From Nitrospirota bacterium (lineage in GTDB: Bacteria; Nitrospirota; Nitrospiria; Nitrospirales; Nitrospiraceae), in the NCBI GenBank assembly GCA_040755395.1, contig JBFMAX010000016.1, positions 1 through 64,000 on the forward strand: a stretch of 64,000 nucleotides of DNA, given 5' to 3'. Positions 53,031-61,589 of the stretch are shown here, piece after piece. Made by a program: the position numbers and the translations under genes. Numbering within the stretch: the first letter of the stretch is position 1; every line of letters starts with the position of its first letter. The notes beneath the pieces are model-generated. The model had not been told where the DNA came from. It saw nothing but the letters and a program-made list of their open reading frames with translations, and made no database searches.

Positions 53031-53058
53031 CTGTCAACGCACAATGCTGTGCTATAAT
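53031..53058 (+). promoter_or_regulatory. Extended -10 promoter upstream of the HAD gene
   Basis: CTGTCA (53031-53036), 16-nt spacer, and perfect TATAAT (53053-53058) preceded by TGC, an extended -10 element. Transcription would start about 90 nt before the ATG. Confidence 0.6.
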
Positions 53059-53102
53059 GCGCCGACCCTCGTATCTTCCGCCGGACTCTCGGAACGTGAA
53101 CA

Positions 53103-53123
53103 GGCCCGCGCTATCCGCGGGCC
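53103..53123 (+). promoter_or_regulatory. Perfect 8-bp hairpin in the HAD gene leader
   Basis: GGCCCGCG (53103-53110), loop CTATC, CGCGGGCC (53116-53123). It lies in the predicted leader of the HAD gene. No T-run follows. Confidence 0.5.
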
Positions 53124-53157
53124 AACTTGACGGCCTTCCCATTTCGATTGTGGTGAC

Positions 53158-53841
53158 ATGCTGCGCGCCGTGATCTTCGACTTCGACGGGGTCATTGCGG
53201 ATACCGAGCCGATCCACTTCGCGGCATTCCGGAAGGTCCTCGCCGAGATGGGCGTCGTCCTGACGGAGGCCGACTATTACGCCAATTATCTGGGCTACGA
53301 CGACAAAGGCTGTTTCGCGGCGGCACTCGCAGCGAACGGGCGTCCCGCGCCGCCTGCGACCATCGCCGATCTGGTTGCCCGCAAGGCCGGCGCCTACATG
53401 GAGCACATCCGGCGGCATCTCGTCGTCTTTCCCGGCGTGCGCGAACTGGTGCGGGACGCGGCGGCCCGGTATCGCTTGGCCATTGCCTCGGGGGCCCTGC
53501 GTCACGAGATCGAATTCATTCTGGAACAGGCCGGCATCCGCAAGGAATTCGCGCACATCACCAGCGCGGAAGACGTGACGCGCGGCAAACCGGACCCGGA
53601 GGGCTTTCTGCACGCGCTCGCCTCGCTGAACCGAGGACGGCCCGATGAACCCCTGACGTCGGCGGACTGTCTGGTGATCGAGGACTCCATCCCCGGCATC
53701 CGCGCGGCCCGCGCCGCCGGCATGAAGGTCTTAGCCGTGGCCAACACGCATACGGCTCAGGACTTGCGCGAAGCCGACGCCCTCACCCATTCCTTGGAGC
53801 AGGTAAGTCTGGCTGAATTGAGCGAACGGTTGTGGAGGTAA
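53158..53841 (+). CDS. HAD-superfamily phosphatase, beta-phosphoglucomutase-like
   Basis: The 227-residue enzyme has the motif I nucleophile FDFDGVIADTEP (Asp9, Asp11), a cap domain, motif II in IASGA, motif III Lys in RGKPDPEGF, and motif IV VIEDSIPGI. It is of the beta-phosphoglucomutase/phosphoglycolate phosphatase group; substrate is unknown. A promoter and leader hairpin lie upstream. Confidence 0.9.
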   Translation: MLRAVIFDFDGVIADTEPIHFAAFRKVLAEMGVVLTEADYYANYLGYDDKGCFAAALAANGRPAPPATIADLVARKAGAYMEHIRRHLVVFPGVRELVRDAAARYRLAIASGALRHEIEFILEQAGIRKEFAHITSAEDVTRGKPDPEGFLHALASLNRGRPDEPLTSADCLVIEDSIPGIRAARAAGMKVLAVANTHTAQDLREADALTHSLEQVSLAELSERLWR

Positions 53842-53849
53842 AATCGCCG

Positions 53850-53943
53850 ATGGTCAATGGTCATCGGTCAATGGCCATAAGAACAAACGACCGCATTCTA
53901 TTCTGTCCTTCGCCGCTGACTATTGACCAGTGACCATTGACCT
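53850..53943. repeat. Heptamer hairpin (GGTCAAT type)
   Basis: Left arm GATGGTCAATGGTCATCGGT (about 53850-53873) and right arm ACTATTGACCAGTGACCATT (about 53918-53941) are inverted and foldable around a loop of about 45 nt. Confidence 0.78.
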
Positions 53944-53951
53944 GTTACGCC

Positions 53952-54884
53952 ATGCGCATCGTTTCCCTCCTCCCCGGAGCCACCGAAGTCGTCGCCGCGC
54001 TGGGTCTGGTCGATCATCTGGTCGGGATCAGCCACGAGTGCGACTATCCGCCGACCGTCCGCGGGAAACCGGTCCTGGTCGAGGCCGTCATCGACGGCGA
54101 ACGCACGTCCAGCGAAGAGATCGACCGCCGCGTGCTGGAGACCCTGCAAGCCGGCCGGCGTTTGTATCGACTGAATGAACCGCGTTTCCTCGAGGCGGCA
54201 CCGGATCTGGTCATCGCGCAAGACCTCTGCCACGTGTGCGCGATCACGCCGGACCAACTGCAACAGGCCGTACGGGCGCTGCCGCGCGCGCCGCGCCTCT
54301 TGACGCTGAATCCCACGACCATGGAGGAGGTGCTCGGGGATATCGAACGGATCGGCGCGGCGGCCGAGCGGACGACCGAGGCGCGGCGGCTCGTCGCCGA
54401 CCTTCGCGCGCGGCTGGCCCGCATCCGCGAACAAGTCGCCGGCGACACAAGACGCCCGCGGGTCGCCTGCCTCGAATGGCTGTCGCCCCTCTATGCGGCG
54501 GGCCATTGGGTGCCGGACATGGTCGCCGCGGCGGGAGGGATCGACGCGCTGGGCACAAGCGGGGCGCCGTCGGAACGGATCGTCTGGGAAGCGCTCACAT
54601 CCGCAGACCCGGACATCATCGTCCTGATGCCGTGCGGCTTTTCCATCACCAGAACGGCGCGAGAGATCAAATCCTTCATCGATCGCCCGGAGTGGCAGTC
54701 GCTGCGCGCCTGGCGACAGGGCCAGGCCTACGTCGTGGAGGCGGCCTCCTTTTTCAGCCGTCCCGGACCACGCCTCGTGGACGGCGTAGGGCTCCTGGCC
54801 GCGATCTTTCACCCGACTGTCTTCGGAGAAGCGTTGCCGCCCGGCGTCCAACAGCTCGACATGCTCCTCCACGCCGCGTCCTAA
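53952..54884 (+). CDS. BtuF-like cobalamin-binding protein
   Basis: This 310-residue periplasmic-binding-protein-like product has the BtuF/FecB pattern: RIVSLLPGATEVVAALG at the start, GISHECDYPP, then long helical linkers and IVLMPCGFSITRTAREI. There is no clear Sec signal, as in many cobalamin-binding BtuF-like proteins. The B12-dependent reductase lies 1.8 kb upstream, which fits a cobalamin function. The TTG at 53937 is less likely; the ATG at 53952 is chosen. Confidence 0.85.
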   Translation: MRIVSLLPGATEVVAALGLVDHLVGISHECDYPPTVRGKPVLVEAVIDGERTSSEEIDRRVLETLQAGRRLYRLNEPRFLEAAPDLVIAQDLCHVCAITPDQLQQAVRALPRAPRLLTLNPTTMEEVLGDIERIGAAAERTTEARRLVADLRARLARIREQVAGDTRRPRVACLEWLSPLYAAGHWVPDMVAAAGGIDALGTSGAPSERIVWEALTSADPDIIVLMPCGFSITRTAREIKSFIDRPEWQSLRAWRQGQAYVVEAASFFSRPGPRLVDGVGLLAAIFHPTVFGEALPPGVQQLDMLLHAAS

Positions 54885-54892
54885 CAGTACGC

Positions 54893-55753
54893 ATGACCCT
54901 CGCCGACGCCCAAGCCTACTGCACCGCGGTCACCAAGAAGAGCGGCAGCAACTTTTACTACTCCTTCCTGTTCCTGCCGAAGCCGCGCCGTGAAGCGATG
55001 TATGCCGTGTACGCCTTCTGCAAGGAAGTGGACAGTGCGGTGGATGAACCGCCGTCCGGAAGCGATCCGCACGACCAGCTTCGTCGCTGGCGCGAGGAGC
55101 TGGCCGCCGCTTATCGCGGTTTCCCCACCCACCCGGTCACGATCAGTCTGGCGGAACATGCCAGCCGCTTGGCGGTACCGCAGGACTATTTCGACGATCT
55201 CATCAACGGCGTCGAGATGGACCTGACGATCTCGCGTTATGCGACGTTCCAGGAACTCTCGCTCTACTGCTACCGCGTCGCCTCGGTCGTCGGGTTGATT
55301 TGTCTGCATATTTTCGGCACGACCTCCCCCTGCGCGCGCGACTACGCCGTCAATCTGGGTACAGCGTTCCAGCTCACGAACATCCTGAGGGACGTGGGGG
55401 CGGACGCGGAGCGCGGCCGCATTTATCTCCCGCAGGAAGACTTGGCGCGGTTCGGCTACAGCGAAGACGATTTGTTCAAACGGACGTATTCGCCGACATT
55501 CCTGGAGCTGATGCGGTTCGAGTCTGCGCGGGCGCGCGGGTTTTACGACAAGGCGCAGGCGGCGATCGCCGCCCTCCCCGCACACGATCGGCGCGCCTTG
55601 ACTGTGGCCGAAATTATGCGCGGGGTGTATGTCCGGATTCTCGGGCGCATCGAGCGATCCGGTTACCGCGTGTTCGGGCCGCGCATCAGCCTCTCTCCCT
55701 CCCATCGACTGGCCATCGCCGCCGGTGTGTGGCTGCGCAGTCGTCTGACCTGA
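54893..55753 (+). CDS. hpnD: Presqualene diphosphate synthase
   Basis: The 286-residue squalene/phytoene-synthase-family enzyme joins farnesyl diphosphates. The first Asp-rich region lies in CKEVDSAVDEPP and the second in ILRDVGADAERGRIYLPQEDL, with RYATFQELSLYCYRVASVVG between. HpnD makes the presqualene diphosphate used for hopanoids. The ATG at 54893 is 9 nt after the BtuF-like gene stop; the longer frame upstream overlaps btuF and is rejected. hpnE follows after a gap holding a repeat. Confidence 0.92.
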   Translation: MTLADAQAYCTAVTKKSGSNFYYSFLFLPKPRREAMYAVYAFCKEVDSAVDEPPSGSDPHDQLRRWREELAAAYRGFPTHPVTISLAEHASRLAVPQDYFDDLINGVEMDLTISRYATFQELSLYCYRVASVVGLICLHIFGTTSPCARDYAVNLGTAFQLTNILRDVGADAERGRIYLPQEDLARFGYSEDDLFKRTYSPTFLELMRFESARARGFYDKAQAAIAALPAHDRRALTVAEIMRGVYVRILGRIERSGYRVFGPRISLSPSHRLAIAAGVWLRSRLT

Positions 55754-55761
55754 CGACATGA

Positions 55762-55795
55762 CGTCAATGGTCAAGCGCCAACGGTCATTGGTAAC
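55762..55795. repeat. Left arm of a heptamer hairpin interrupted by a repeat element
   Basis: GTCAATGGTCAAGCGCCAAC continuing to GGTCATTGGTAAC faces the right arm at 56085-56116. Copy 2 of the dispersed repeat (55807-56040) lies between. Confidence 0.6.
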
Positions 55796-55806
55796 GGGAG
55801 ATTCAC

Positions 55807-56040
55807 CCGCATTATTCATGACGGTTCGTCGCGCTGCACCCGTTGCACCGAAAGAGCAACGGGTACCCGGCAGACGCGCCGTGCTAGACCCATTGCAGCA
55901 AGAAGAGCAATGGGTACCCCCAAGCACAGCCACGAAGGAGGAAGGCATACTTGAAACAGTATGTTGACCGACTGAGTGGCGAGCACGCCCGTCGGAACAG
56001 CGTATCCGCGTTTACAGCAGAAGCGTTCATGAATAATGCG
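55807..56040. repeat. Dispersed structured repeat, copy 2 (MITE-like)
   Basis: The element has imperfect inverted ends: CCGCATTATTCATGA at the left and TCATGAATAATGCG at the right. It contains two tandem hairpins with 9-bp arms: ACCCGTTGC/GCAACGGGT (55838-55846 and 55856-55864) and ACCCATTGC/GCAATGGGT (55888-55896 and 55907-55915). The arms differ by one compensated pair. CATACT/AGTATG (55946-55963) follows. It has no ORF. Confidence 0.8.
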
Positions 56041-56084
56041 TTAATGGCCAGGACTGTTTCCGACGTGTGTTCTGTGCGATCTGT

Positions 56085-56116
56085 TGGGCCAATGACCCTT
56101 GACCAATGACAGGCTC
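56085..56116. repeat. Right arm of the interrupted heptamer hairpin
   Basis: The reverse complement reads GTCATTGGTCAAGGGTCATT, matching the left arm at 55762-55795. Confidence 0.55.
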
Positions 56117-57482
56117 ACGGTCCGTTCTTGTCATCGGTGGAGGCGCGGCGGGGCTCACCGCCGCGCTCAAGCTGAGCGAACGGGGCTTCACGGTCACCCT
56201 GTGCGAGCAACGCGGCCGCCTCGGCGGGCGCCTGATGGATAGCCCAGACGGCGGGCCGCCGGCCAGAGGACAGCGCCTCCCGGAGGCTAGGCCGGTCGTC
56301 TTATTAGGCTGCCAGACCGCGACGTGGGATCTCCTGGAACACTGCGGTACGGCTCCGCTGGTCCGTTCATCCCGGACGTCCGGATTCGAACTACTCCCCG
56401 CCGCCGACCGGCGCGTGCGGTTCCCCCGCCTGTTGGCACCCGGCCCCTGGCACGCCCTCGGCGGCGTGGCGCTGTTCACGGCGCTGTCGTTCCGCGATCG
56501 CTGGCGCCTCCTCTCATTCTTGGAACGAACCTGGGAAGGCGATCCCCCGCTCCCGCAGAACTTGGAACTTCGGACGGCCGACGCCTGGTTGGAGGAGACC
56601 GGCCAGTCGCAGGCCGCGCGGGCGACGGTCTGGAACCCTCTGGCCCGATTCCTGCTGGGCGATGACCTCAAAACGGTGTCGGCCGCCATGTTCGCGACCA
56701 TGCTGAAACGGTGCTTTCTCTCACGGCAGCGCGATTCGGCCGTCACGATTCCGCCGACGGAGGCCGGCCGTTGGCTGCTCGATCCGCTGCGGGAGCGCTT
56801 GCTGCGCGCCGGCGTCACGCTGCGGCTGAACTCGGCCGCCGCGCGGCTCGTTTTCGACGACGACCGCGTCGCCGGCGTGCACCTGCGCAACGGCGAGACC
56901 CTCGCTGCGGACTGGTACATCGCCGCCTTGCCGCACAGCGCACTGAGCGCGCTCATTCCCGAGCGGATCGTCACGCACTTCGCCTACTTTCAGCAATTGG
57001 CGCACCTGGCCGACTCCCCGGCCCTCGCGGTTCACCTACGCTTCGACGCTCGCCTGTCGGCGGCTCGCCTCGTGCTCCTGGCAGGGCGGACGTTCCATTG
57101 GATTGTCAGCCGGCCCGAGCGGGAATCGCAGGGAGAGGTCGTCTGGGTCTCGGCCGTCGCCGCCGGAACCACCGAGTTGCTGGAGGGCGCTGATTCGGCA
57201 TTGATTCGGGCCGCGCAGCGCGACGCAGTCGACGCCATGCCGGCGCTCGCCTCCGCTCCACTGAGCGCCGCTCGGGTCATGCGAGAGCCGCGGGCGTGGC
57301 TCTCCCTCCGCCCCGGCACGCGAGCCATGCGGCCGCTGCCTCGGAGCCCGTTTGCCAACCTACTCGTCGCGGGAGACTGGACCGACACCGGCTGGCCCAC
57401 CTCGCTGGAAAGCGCGATCGTCAGCGGCGAGCGATGCGCGGAGGCGATTGCATGGGATGCCTTAGCTCCGGCGGCGAGGTAA
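56106..57482 (+). CDS. hpnE: Hydroxysqualene dehydroxylase-like FAD oxidoreductase
   Basis: The 458-residue enzyme has the N-terminal FAD-binding fold (VLVIGGGAAGLTAALKLSERGF, residues 7-29), GRLGGRL and the amine-oxidase-like C-terminal NLLVAGDWTDTGWPTSLESAI, matching HpnE/phytoene desaturase-like proteins. With HpnD it should form squalene. An hpnC gene is not seen nearby. The start codon lies inside heptamer DNA. Confidence 0.88.
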   Translation: MTGSRSVLVIGGGAAGLTAALKLSERGFTVTLCEQRGRLGGRLMDSPDGGPPARGQRLPEARPVVLLGCQTATWDLLEHCGTAPLVRSSRTSGFELLPAADRRVRFPRLLAPGPWHALGGVALFTALSFRDRWRLLSFLERTWEGDPPLPQNLELRTADAWLEETGQSQAARATVWNPLARFLLGDDLKTVSAAMFATMLKRCFLSRQRDSAVTIPPTEAGRWLLDPLRERLLRAGVTLRLNSAAARLVFDDDRVAGVHLRNGETLAADWYIAALPHSALSALIPERIVTHFAYFQQLAHLADSPALAVHLRFDARLSAARLVLLAGRTFHWIVSRPERESQGEVVWVSAVAAGTTELLEGADSALIRAAQRDAVDAMPALASAPLSAARVMREPRAWLSLRPGTRAMRPLPRSPFANLLVAGDWTDTGWPTSLESAIVSGERCAEAIAWDALAPAAR

Positions 57483-57492
57483 CATGGAGGAA

Positions 57493-57521
57493 GGCTGATC
57501 GCTGATCGTGCGTCATGTGAC
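57493..57521. repeat. Possible short heptamer array
   Basis: GGCTGAT, CGCTGAT, CGTGCGT and CATGTGA keep a 7-bp step. The array is short and degenerate. Confidence 0.35.
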
Positions 57522-58256
57522 AGGACGAGGATCCCGTGAGGGAGCGTGGAAATAGCAGATGTCCTGCAGGCGCCCGCCCGGAAGATAGTTCGCGATGACG
57601 ATCCAGGCTCGACGGGCATCCGTCAGGCTGACATAGGACCTCTTTTCGAAAATAAACGGCCGCAGCGTGAAGACGCCGGCCGGCGGCAGCGCGTTCCTCC
57701 GGGCATCCTCGGGTGGTAATCCTTCCAGCGGGTAGGCGCCGCCGGTCCGCTCGAATTTATCGGCGGTCGCGTGCAGCGGGCTCAGATCCTGCCACGTCGC
57801 CTGCTCCAACACCGTGCTGTCCGACGGAAACACATAGAGGCTGTCGCTGGGCAGGCCGCGCATGCAAAAGCTGCTGCGGATCACGAGGTCTTCCCGGCCG
57901 TCGTTGTGGAGGTCGAACCGCGCCTGCTCCAACGTCGAGCACCGCCCGTCACGGGGCGCCTGCCCGCTCAACTTCACGGGAGTCCAGGCGATGCGCCGAA
58001 AGACTTCGTGCTCATAGCGGAGGTTGCCGTCCCACCCCGCGTCGCGGTTCAACACCTCGGCCATGGCCTCGCAGAGCTTCCCATCCTTGCTCATCGCCGA
58101 CAGGTACATCTTGCCGCCCGCCAAAGCCAGCGCGGCGACCGCGAGCCAGCCCACTCCGACCGCTCCGCCGCGGCGCAGGATCATCGCGACACCGGACAGA
58201 GGCAGGAATATCGCGGTGCCGGTTTTCGGCCGGGCGGTCGTCTCCTCACGCGGCAT
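57513..58256 (-). CDS. Membrane-associated protein of unknown function
   Basis: This 247-residue protein has one hydrophobic segment (about residues 32-48). The remainder is soluble and Cys-containing (KLCEAM, DGRCSTLE, SSFCMRGL, DICYFH), with WDGNLRYEHEVFRRIAWTP and FEKRSYVSLTDARRAWIVIANYLPGG. I recognise no family. It overlaps the hybrid-kinase stop by 11 nt, suggesting coupled translation. It is probably anchored with its C-terminal part outside the cytoplasm. Confidence 0.75.
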   Translation of the reverse strand: MPREETTARPKTGTAIFLPLSGVAMILRRGGAVGVGWLAVAALALAGGKMYLSAMSKDGKLCEAMAEVLNRDAGWDGNLRYEHEVFRRIAWTPVKLSGQAPRDGRCSTLEQARFDLHNDGREDLVIRSSFCMRGLPSDSLYVFPSDSTVLEQATWQDLSPLHATADKFERTGGAYPLEGLPPEDARRNALPPAGVFTLRPFIFEKRSYVSLTDARRAWIVIANYLPGGRLQDICYFHAPSRDPRPVT

Positions 58257-61233
58257 GAGTCGTGTCCAGGACCTCGCGGACCTTCCGCATCAACCCGTCC
58301 GGAGAAAAGGGTTTCTGAATGAACGCAATTTCGGACCCCAGCACGCCATGCCGGCCGATCTCGTTGTAGGTGTACCCCGACATATACAGCACGCGCAGAT
58401 CCGCGCGGGAACGGGCAAGCCGATCGGCCAGTTCCCGTCCGCTCAGGCCCGGCATCACGACGTCGGTCACAAGCAGATCGATCGGACCGGCGTGGCGTTC
58501 CGCGAGGTCCACCGCTTCCTCGCCCCTCGACGCAGTCATGACGGTATAGCCGTGCGATTCGAGAAGATGCCGGATGAGATCGCGGATCATGTCCTCGTCT
58601 TCCACCAGCAGCACGGTCTCCCGTCCGGTTAGCGGTCTGTGTTCCGACGGCGACCCTTCGGTGGTCGCGGTCTCCTCCATGGCTCGGGGCAGCAAGATCG
58701 TAAAGGTCGCCCCCCGGCCCGGCTGACTGTCCACGAGGATGTACCCGTCGCTTTGCTTCACGATCCCGTACACCGTGGACAATCCCAACCCCGTCCCTTC
58801 CCCCTGAGCTTTCGTCGTGAAGAACGGCTCGAAGATGTGCGCCTGCGTGTCCTCGTCCATGCCGATTCCCGTGTCGGCCACCTCCAGCATCACGTAAGAG
58901 CCGGCCGGAACCGTAAACCGCGCATGAACGTCCGGTCGGTCCAGCGTGACGTTGGCCGTGCGGATCCTCAGCGTCCCGCCCCGCGGCATCGCGTCACGCG
59001 CGTTGACGGTCAAGTTCATGACCACCTGCTCGATCTGGCCGGGATCGGCCTTGACCCGTCCCAGCGCAGGATCCAGGATCATGACCAACTCGATGGGCTC
59101 GCCGATGAGTCGGATCAGCAGATTCCGGGCCTTCTCCAGCACGGCGTTGAGGTCCATCACCTTGAACTGCACGACCTGGCGCCGGCTGAACGCGAGCAAC
59201 TGACTGGTCAACGTCGCGGCCCGCTCGGCCGCCAGCGCGATCTGCTCGACATGCTTCCGGCCGGCGTCGCGGCTCTCCTCCAACAGCAGTTCGCAATACC
59301 CGTTGATGACGGTCAGCAGGTTGTTGAAATCGTGCGCGATTCCCCCGGCCAGCCGACCGATGGCTTCCATTTTTTGGCTGTGCAGCAACTGGGCTTCCAG
59401 ATTCTTCCGCTCGGTCAGATCCGTCATGCCGCCGACCATGCGCACGGCCTTGCCGGACGGATCGCGAATGACGTGGCCGCGGTCCAGCACGTAGGCGTAG
59501 GCGCCGTCCTTCCGCCGAAAGCGGTATTCCCCCGACCAGTGTTCGCCGCCGCCGTCGATGACACGGCGGATATCCGGAACGATGCGGTCATAGTCGTCGG
59601 GATGGATGCGGGTCGTCCACGATTCGATGGTCCTCTCCACTTCATCCCGCCGATAGCCGAACAGGACCTCGAAGCCTTCGTTCCACCAGAGCTCGTTCGT
59701 CTCCAGATTCCAATCCCAGATGGCGTCGTTCGTGGCTTTGGCCAGCAGGCGGAAACGCTCCTCGCTCTCGCGGAGCCGCTGCTCGACCTGCTTCCGATCG
59801 GTGATATCGCGCGTCACGCTCAAGACGGAAGTCACGCTCCCGTCGCCGTCGCGAAGCGGCGTGGAGTGGGTTTCCATCCATCGCTCGGTGCCTTTCAACC
59901 CGATGAGGCGGAACTGAAGCCGGCCGGTGTCTCCGCGGCACGCTCGCCGGTGCAGGTCGAGGAACGCCGCGCGGTCCTCGGGATGAACCAGGTGAACGAC
60001 CGGCCGGCCGATCACGCTCCCGAGGTCGTCCGCCTCGATCATCCGCAGGCCGGCCGGATTCAGGTCCAGCAGTCGCCCGTCCACCGACACGACCTTCACG
60101 CACTCCGGCTCGCTTTCGACGACGGTGCGCAGTCGGGCCTCGCTGGTGCGCAGGGCTTCCTCCGCCCGCTTCCGCGCCGTCACGTCGTGGAAACACACGA
60201 CCACGCCGGTGATCGCGCCGGACTCGTCCCGTATCGGCGAGCAGACGAATTCGATCGGGAAGCTGGTGCCGTCCTTGCGGAAAAAGACCTCGCCCTCGAC
60301 TTGTCGCACCTCGCCATCGCGCAACGTCCGGAACGCAGGACATTCGTCCCATGGGTACTCACGGCCGCCCGCCCGATGATGGTGGATGAGCGCATGGGCC
60401 TGCTTCCCGATCAGTTCGGATTCGTCGTATCCGAGCAGGGTCGCCGCCGCGCGATTGGTAAACAGAATCCGTCCCTCGGTATCTAGGCCATGAATGCCCT
60501 CGTCCACCGAGTTCAGAATCAGGAGGCTTTGCCGCCGTGCCGCCGCAAGTTCCGCCTCCGTCCGGTCTCGGTCTTTGTGGTATCGCCGCACGAGATACAG
60601 GATGGTGATCCAGGCCAGCGCGAGGATCGCCAGGCAGATCAGCCAGACAACAACGGCGACGACGAGTTGTCCCTGCACTTCCATGACCCGGGCCGTGATC
60701 CGCGCACGAACGGTCTCCACGGTCAGCCGGGTCGCTTCGTCATAGTTCCGTTTTTGCTCCTCATATGCGTCGCCGAACAGCAGCGCCGCGGCGGCCCGAC
60801 GCTGTCCCCGCTCCAGCAGCGTGAGCGCACGGGATTCCATCTCCACCAGCTTGCGGTTCGCCTCGTCGATTCTCACGGCGGGTTCCCGAACACCGGTGTC
60901 GCCCGCCAGTTCGATCGTCTCCCGGATGGCGCCGGCCAGCCGGGGCTCCAACCGCCGATAGAGGGTCTTCCACTGAGGGTCGCCCGTTAGCGCGGCCATC
61001 CGCGCCGACATGGTCAGCGCTTCGTCGAGGTAGACGATCTCGCCGCTGAGTCTCTGGAACTGCACTTCGGTGTGCCCGCCGGACCGGATGCGCTCGAACA
61101 CGTTCCAGGCGCTCCATCCGACCAACGCCATGAACGCGACGGTCAGCGCGACCCCGGCGGTCATCACCGCCAACGGCATGGTCTGCGCTCGCCCTATGAC
61201 GGCGGCGAACCTCTGTGCGAGAGATCTGCGCAT
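58246..61233 (-). CDS. Hybrid sensor histidine kinase with three PAS domains
   Basis: The 995-residue protein has TM helices at about residues 22-42 and 190-214, bracketing a periplasmic helical sensor. PAS domains follow at about 235-355, 365-480 and 490-610. The kinase core has GGIAHDFNNLLTVINGY (His634), N-box VVMNLTVNARDAM, G1 VADTGIGMDE and G2 GEGTGLGLSTVYG. A C-terminal receiver has phospho-Asp924 (LLVTDVVMPGLSG) and Lys974 (IQKPF). The phosphate may pass to the attached receiver or a separate phosphotransferase. Confidence 0.95.
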   Translation of the reverse strand: MRRSLAQRFAAVIGRAQTMPLAVMTAGVALTVAFMALVGWSAWNVFERIRSGGHTEVQFQRLSGEIVYLDEALTMSARMAALTGDPQWKTLYRRLEPRLAGAIRETIELAGDTGVREPAVRIDEANRKLVEMESRALTLLERGQRRAAAALLFGDAYEEQKRNYDEATRLTVETVRARITARVMEVQGQLVVAVVVWLICLAILALAWITILYLVRRYHKDRDRTEAELAAARRQSLLILNSVDEGIHGLDTEGRILFTNRAAATLLGYDESELIGKQAHALIHHHRAGGREYPWDECPAFRTLRDGEVRQVEGEVFFRKDGTSFPIEFVCSPIRDESGAITGVVVCFHDVTARKRAEEALRTSEARLRTVVESEPECVKVVSVDGRLLDLNPAGLRMIEADDLGSVIGRPVVHLVHPEDRAAFLDLHRRACRGDTGRLQFRLIGLKGTERWMETHSTPLRDGDGSVTSVLSVTRDITDRKQVEQRLRESEERFRLLAKATNDAIWDWNLETNELWWNEGFEVLFGYRRDEVERTIESWTTRIHPDDYDRIVPDIRRVIDGGGEHWSGEYRFRRKDGAYAYVLDRGHVIRDPSGKAVRMVGGMTDLTERKNLEAQLLHSQKMEAIGRLAGGIAHDFNNLLTVINGYCELLLEESRDAGRKHVEQIALAAERAATLTSQLLAFSRRQVVQFKVMDLNAVLEKARNLLIRLIGEPIELVMILDPALGRVKADPGQIEQVVMNLTVNARDAMPRGGTLRIRTANVTLDRPDVHARFTVPAGSYVMLEVADTGIGMDEDTQAHIFEPFFTTKAQGEGTGLGLSTVYGIVKQSDGYILVDSQPGRGATFTILLPRAMEETATTEGSPSEHRPLTGRETVLLVEDEDMIRDLIRHLLESHGYTVMTASRGEEAVDLAERHAGPIDLLVTDVVMPGLSGRELADRLARSRADLRVLYMSGYTYNEIGRHGVLGSEIAFIQKPFSPDGLMRKVREVLDTTHAA

Positions 61234-61589
61234 CGGTAAATTTGAGAGGGCAAGAAGAGCCGCGCCTCACACGACAACGACGCGATCGCCGCGTTCCCGG
61301 CTCGACAGCGCGCCTGTATCGGCAGTATAGGGCGGAACCGTCTTCATGTCTTGCAAATACACGTTTCCCGAACGGGAATTCGCCCGGGGCGAGGCTTCTC
61401 GGCCATCCGGGCGTCGGCACGCCGGCCCGATGACATCGCTTGACATAGAAAGAGAGGAAGCCTAGCTTGTCAGGCATCGAGGTCACCGACGGGATCGATG
61501 GAGTCCCGTCGAAACGGGCACGGAGCCGGATACCGACTCGGCTCGCCGGCATGATGAGGAGCGGTCAGGCAACGGACCGCGTGAATACC
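61234..61589. other. Intergenic gap between the hybrid kinase and an exported protein gene
   Basis: About 355 nt without a supported gene. It includes a candidate promoter at 61440-61468; otherwise I see no RNA gene or strong terminator. Confidence 0.5.
61440..61468 (+). promoter_or_regulatory. Candidate sigma-70 promoter
   Basis: A perfect TTGACA (61440-61445), 17-nt spacer, then TAGCTT (61463-61468). The leader to the ATG at 61590 would be about 115 nt. Confidence 0.5.

Noticed and set aside
54236-54892. Upstream extension of the hpnD frame
   Set aside because: The frame overlaps btuF-like coding sequence and only the part from 54893 matches the family.
55807-56040. Intact insertion sequence
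   Set aside because: The element has inverted ends but no transposase ORF. I cannot match it to a known IS family.
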